Below, piece by piece: positions 61,302-64,000 of a stretch of DNA of 64,000 bases. The stretch is from the NCBI RefSeq assembly GCF_000620625.1, contig NZ_JIAW01000029.1:16001-80000 (forward strand), in the 5' to 3' direction. The notes beneath the pieces are model-generated. The model was not told the DNA's origin. It worked only from the letters and a program-made list of their open reading frames with translations, and did no database searches. This DNA is from Mycobacterium sp. URHB0044 (GTDB lineage Bacteria; Actinomycetota; Actinomycetes; Mycobacteriales; Mycobacteriaceae). The position numbers and the translations under genes are program-made. Numbering within the stretch: position 1 is the stretch's first letter; each line of letters starts with the position of its first letter.

Positions 61302-61400
61302 TCGGTGATTGACTGCGCGTCAGACTCACGGCGTTGATTCCGGCACGTCGATGTCGGTTTTCCGCCAGTGCTGTCAGACCCGACGTGTAATCGTCGAAGC

Positions 61401-62900
61401 ATGCACGAGGACTTCGATCGTTGTTACCGCGCCGTCCAGTCCAAGGACGCCCGGTTCGACGGTTGGTTCGTCACCGCGGTCCTCACGACGGGCATCTACT
61501 GCCGGCCCAGCTGCCCGGTGCGTCCGCCATTCGCGCGCAACGTCCGCTTCTACCCCACCGCCGCCGCCGCGCAGGCCGCGGGATTCCGGGCCTGCAAACG
61601 CTGCCGTCCCGACGCGTCGCCTGGCTCCCCGGAGTGGAACGTGCGCGGCGACGTGGTGGCCCGAGCCATGCGGCTGATCGCCGACGGCACGGTGGACCGC
61701 GACGGCGTCACCGGGTTGGCCGCTCACGTTGGCTACACCACCCGGCAACTGGAACGGCTGCTGCAAGCCGAGGTCGGCGCAAATCCGTTGGCGCTGGGCC
61801 GTGCTCAGCGCACGCAGACCGCGCGGGTGTTGATCGAGACGACCGATCTGCCGTTCGGTGACGTCGCGTTCGCCGCAGGCTTCTCGAGCATCCGGCAGTT
61901 CAACGACACGGTGCGGTCGGTGTGCGCGTTGACGCCCACGATGTTGCGGGAGCGCGCCCGCAAGCGGTTCGGCCGGGGCGAGACCACCGGATCCGGCGTG
62001 CTGTCGGTCCGGCTGCCGGTGCGCACCCCGTTCGCCTTCGAGGGGCTGTTCGGCCATCTGGCGGCCAGCGCCGTACCCGGCGTCGAGGAGATCCGGGACG
62101 GGGCCTACCGGCGGACGTTGCGGTTGGCGTTCGGCAACGGTGTCGTGAGCCTGATCCCGAGCGTCGATCACGTGCGATGCGAGCTGGTGCTCGACGACTT
62201 CCGTGACCTGTCCACCGCGATTGCCCGGTGCCGGCGGCTCCTCGACCTCGACGCCGATCCAGAGGCGGCGGTCGACGTGTTGAGCGCCGATCCGCAGCTC
62301 AGTGCACTGGTCGCGAAGGCTCCCGGTCAACGGATCCCCCGCACGGTCGACGAAGCCGAATTGGCGCTACGGGTGGTGATCGGACAGCAGGTGTCGTTGA
62401 AGGCCGCCCGCACGCACGCCCGGCGTCTCGCCGAGGCCTACGGGTCACCCATCCACGACGCCAACGGCGGTCTGACACACGTGTTTCCGGCTGTCGACCA
62501 GCTCGCCGAGATCGACCCGGCTCATCTCGCCTTCCCGAAGTCCCGGCAGCGCACCGTCGTCGCACTGGTCCGCGCCCTAGCCGCCGGTGAGGTCGTGCTC
62601 GATCCGGGATGCGATTGGAACCGTGCCCGCGAGCAGCTTCTGGCGCTGCCGGGTATCGGGCCGTGGACCGCGGAGGTGATCGCCATGCGCGGTCTCGGCG
62701 ATCCCGATGCGTTCCCGGCGACCGACCTTGGCGTTCAACTCGCCGCCAAACACCTGGGTCTACCGGCTGACGGTCCCGCATTGATCACGCACAGCAGCCG
62801 GTGGCGGCCGTGGCGTGCGTACGCGACACAGCACCTGTGGACCGCACTGGATCATGAAGTCAACGACTGGCCGCCCAAGCCGGCCGCGAAGGAGAAGTGA
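61401..62900 (+). CDS. alkA: Ada-type regulator/AlkA 3-methyladenine DNA glycosylase fusion
   Basis: The 499-residue protein combines an Ada N-terminal zinc domain (C34, C38, C65, C68 in YCRPSCP and CKRC), an AraC-type helix-turn-helix (about 80-180) and an AlkA glycosylase with the HhH motif LLALPGIGPWTAEVIAMRGLG and catalytic Asp in FPATDLG. The C34 or C38 thiol accepts methyl groups from DNA phosphotriesters, switching on repair gene transcription; the AlkA part removes alkylated bases. It matches Rv1317c. The ATG at 61401 gives the family N-terminus MHEDFDRCYRA; a start at 61368 lacks support. The ogt gene overlaps its stop. Confidence 0.95.
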   Translation: MHEDFDRCYRAVQSKDARFDGWFVTAVLTTGIYCRPSCPVRPPFARNVRFYPTAAAAQAAGFRACKRCRPDASPGSPEWNVRGDVVARAMRLIADGTVDRDGVTGLAAHVGYTTRQLERLLQAEVGANPLALGRAQRTQTARVLIETTDLPFGDVAFAAGFSSIRQFNDTVRSVCALTPTMLRERARKRFGRGETTGSGVLSVRLPVRTPFAFEGLFGHLAASAVPGVEEIRDGAYRRTLRLAFGNGVVSLIPSVDHVRCELVLDDFRDLSTAIARCRRLLDLDADPEAAVDVLSADPQLSALVAKAPGQRIPRTVDEAELALRVVIGQQVSLKAARTHARRLAEAYGSPIHDANGGLTHVFPAVDQLAEIDPAHLAFPKSRQRTVVALVRALAAGEVVLDPGCDWNRAREQLLALPGIGPWTAEVIAMRGLGDPDAFPATDLGVQLAAKHLGLPADGPALITHSSRWRPWRAYATQHLWTALDHEVNDWPPKPAAKEK

Positions 62901-63403
62901 TGGAAGCGTTGCAATATCGCACCGTGGACAGCCCGGTTGGCCTGCTCACCCTCGCAGGACGCGATGGCCGGTTACGGCACCTGCGGATGGTCGACCAGAC
63001 ATATGAGCCGAGCCATCAAGGATGGGAGTCCGACGACAGTGCATTCGCCGACGCGGCCGCGCAATTGGAGGCGTACTTCGCCGGCGACCTGACCGAATTC
63101 GACCTCGAACTCGACATGGTCGGCACGGAATTTCAGCGTCGCGTATGGGAGGCGTTGTTGACCATTCCCTATGGGGAAACCCGGTCGTACGGCGAGATCG
63201 CATTACAGATCGGATCGCCTGGCGCCTCTCGGGCCGTTGGCCTGGCCAATGGCCACAATCCGATCGGCATCATCGTGCCGTGTCATCGCGTAATCGGAGC
63301 CAATGGCAGTCTCACGGGGTACGGCGGCGGGCTGCACCGGAAGAAGAGCCTCCTCGAACTGGAAGGAAGGCGAATGGGGTCGGTCGCCACGCTATTCGAC
63401 TGA
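62900..63403 (+). CDS. ogt: Methylated-DNA-protein cysteine methyltransferase
   Basis: Ogt removes O6-alkyl groups from guanine by irreversible transfer to its own cysteine, here C128 in the PCHRV motif. The 167-residue protein also has PYGETRSYGEIA and RAVGLANGHNP. The ATG at 62900 overlaps the alkA stop (TGATG) and GGAGA lies upstream, so the two repair genes are co-translated. A GTG at 62897 is less likely. It matches Rv1316c. Confidence 0.95.
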   Translation: MEALQYRTVDSPVGLLTLAGRDGRLRHLRMVDQTYEPSHQGWESDDSAFADAAAQLEAYFAGDLTEFDLELDMVGTEFQRRVWEALLTIPYGETRSYGEIALQIGSPGASRAVGLANGHNPIGIIVPCHRVIGANGSLTGYGGGLHRKKSLLELEGRRMGSVATLFD

Positions 63404-63455
63404 TGCGCCATTGGACGAACAATGGCGCACAGCGGAATTGAAATGAAAATGCCGA

Positions 63456-63481
63456 AGCCCCCCAATCGAAATTGGGGGGCT
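63456..63481 (-). terminator. Rho-independent-like terminator of the rrn operon
   Basis: An 11-bp perfect stem (63456-63466 with 63471-63481) encloses a TTCG tetraloop when read on the minus strand. It is followed on that strand by TCGGCATTTTCATTTC, a T-rich tail. It lies 15 bases beyond the 3' end of 5S rRNA. Confidence 0.9.
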
Positions 63482-63495
63482 CCGGACTTAAAGGG

Positions 63496-63610
63496 TGTTC
63501 GGCGGTGTCCTACTTTTCCACCCGTATGGGTAGTATCATCGGCGCTGGTAGGCTTAGCTTCCGGGTTCGGGATGGGTCCGGGCGTTTCCCTGCCGCTGTT
63601 GCCGCCGTAA
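63496..63610 (-). rRNA. rrf: 5S ribosomal RNA
   Basis: Read on the minus strand the 115 bases begin TTACGGCGGCAACAGCGGCA and continue with the conserved CCCGAACCCGGAAGCTAAG and GTGGAAAAGTAGGACACCG segments. The ends pair (GGCGGC with GCCGCC). The size and sequence match mycobacterial 5S rRNA. Confidence 0.95.
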
Positions 63611-63769
63611 CTCTATTTTATTTTCAGCCCTAAACACTCGCGCCACTCGAGGTGGGGGTGTTTTTTGGTGGTGGGGTGCGGTGTTGTGAATTCGTGGTTG
63701 CGTGGTTGCGGACGCGTCATTTGTTGCGGTGTCTTACACATTCTCTGAACCATTGCTGGTTTTTGTTGT

Positions 63770-64000
63770 GTGTAAGTTTTCGGCCGGTTAGTGCCAGTTC
63801 CCTGCGCCCATTGCTGGGTTTCTAGGTCTGGTCTATCGATCCCGTAGTCTGCGGGGGGCCTTATCCCACTTAATGGGTGAGAAGCCTGGTCTTGGAAGAG
63901 GTTTCCCGCTTAGATGCTTTCAGCGGTTATCCTGTCCGAACGTAGCTATCCAGCCGTGCCCCTGGTGGGACAACTGGTAGACCAGAGGTTCGTCCGTCCC
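63770..64000 (-). rRNA. rrl: 23S ribosomal RNA, 3' end (partial)
   Basis: On the minus strand, the window enters 23S rRNA and shows the conserved AGCTACGTTCGGACAGGATA, CGCTGAAAGCATCTAAGCGG, and a closing GGCACTAACCGGCCGAAAAC. The 3' end near 63770 is placed by similarity to mycobacterial 23S and is uncertain by several bases. The rest of 23S and the 16S gene lie beyond the right edge. The 159-base spacer to 5S contains no tRNA. Confidence 0.93.

Noticed and set aside
1..64000. CRISPR array or insertion sequence
   Set aside because: No regularly spaced direct repeats, transposase motifs or terminal inverted repeats with target duplications were seen.

Overview
The window is high-GC actinobacterial DNA, almost certainly from a rapidly growing Mycobacterium (Mycolicibacterium). 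The evidence is the MspA-type porin, the GlgE maltosyltransferase route, NucS/EndoMS, CysO-CysM-Mec, a mycofactocin-type dehydrogenase, a haemophore-like secreted protein, frequent GTG starts and mycobacterial 5S and 23S rRNA. From about 27.9 kb to the right end the gene order follows, in inverted orientation, the M. tuberculosis block from Rv1343c (lprD) down to Rv1316c (ogt) and the rrn operon. That comparison is from memory of the M. tuberculosis map, not from a search. The left 27.8 kb is accessory catabolic and regulatory DNA.

Left part. After the 3' end of a lysylphosphatidylglycerol-synthase-type membrane protein (1-206), a divergent SnoaL-like/TetR pair (308-1399) is bracketed by two copies of a long palindrome. 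An SDR, a DapB-like dehydrogenase and a TetR regulator (1573-4166) follow a perfect 22-bp operator-like palindrome. Then come a lipoprotein hydrolase and a tightly overlapping malonate decarboxylase operon mdcA-B-C-DE-G-H (5172-11328) with fused beta and gamma subunits, and a Kup potassium transporter. A MOSC-reductase-ferredoxin fusion (13300-15057) is divergent from a TetR-led operon of SDR, mycofactocin-type SDR, cytochrome P450, small ferredoxin and another SDR (15224-19821). A flavin amine oxidase, a tRNA-Leu(UAG) with a free-standing HTH-LAGLIDADG protein beside it, a DszC/SfnB-like flavoprotein and a complete sugar-type ABC importer (22314-27705) complete this half.

Conserved part. LprD-like and DUF3817 proteins are followed by an MFS transporter with a C-terminal winged helix, rdgB (apparently starting at CTG), rph, a metallo-beta-lactamase-fold cyclic nucleotide phosphodiesterase, a rhomboid protease, cysM-cysO-mec, a P1 peptidase, a DUF2017 protein and clpS. 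The glutamate racemase gene murI, expected between the phosphodiesterase and the rhomboid gene, is missing. Divergent from clpS are pncB and dinG. An insertion relative to M. tuberculosis (zinc metallopeptidase lipoprotein, MspA-like porin, Vgb-like beta-propeller) lies between dinG and glgP. Then come glgP, glgE and glgB, a thioredoxin-fold/TPR protein, a second DUF3817 protein, fadA4, methylmalonyl-CoA epimerase, a small zinc-ribbon protein, nucS and one membrane adenylate cyclase.

Right end. A second insertion (secreted Thr-rich protein, cutinase, DedA-like protein, PrrB-like sensor kinase without a response regulator, haemophore-like protein) separates the cyclase from the alkylation-repair pair alkA-ogt. 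The window ends in the 3' part of a minus-strand rrn operon: terminator, 5S, spacer and the 3' end of 23S. No CRISPR array, insertion sequence, integrase or prophage was seen.
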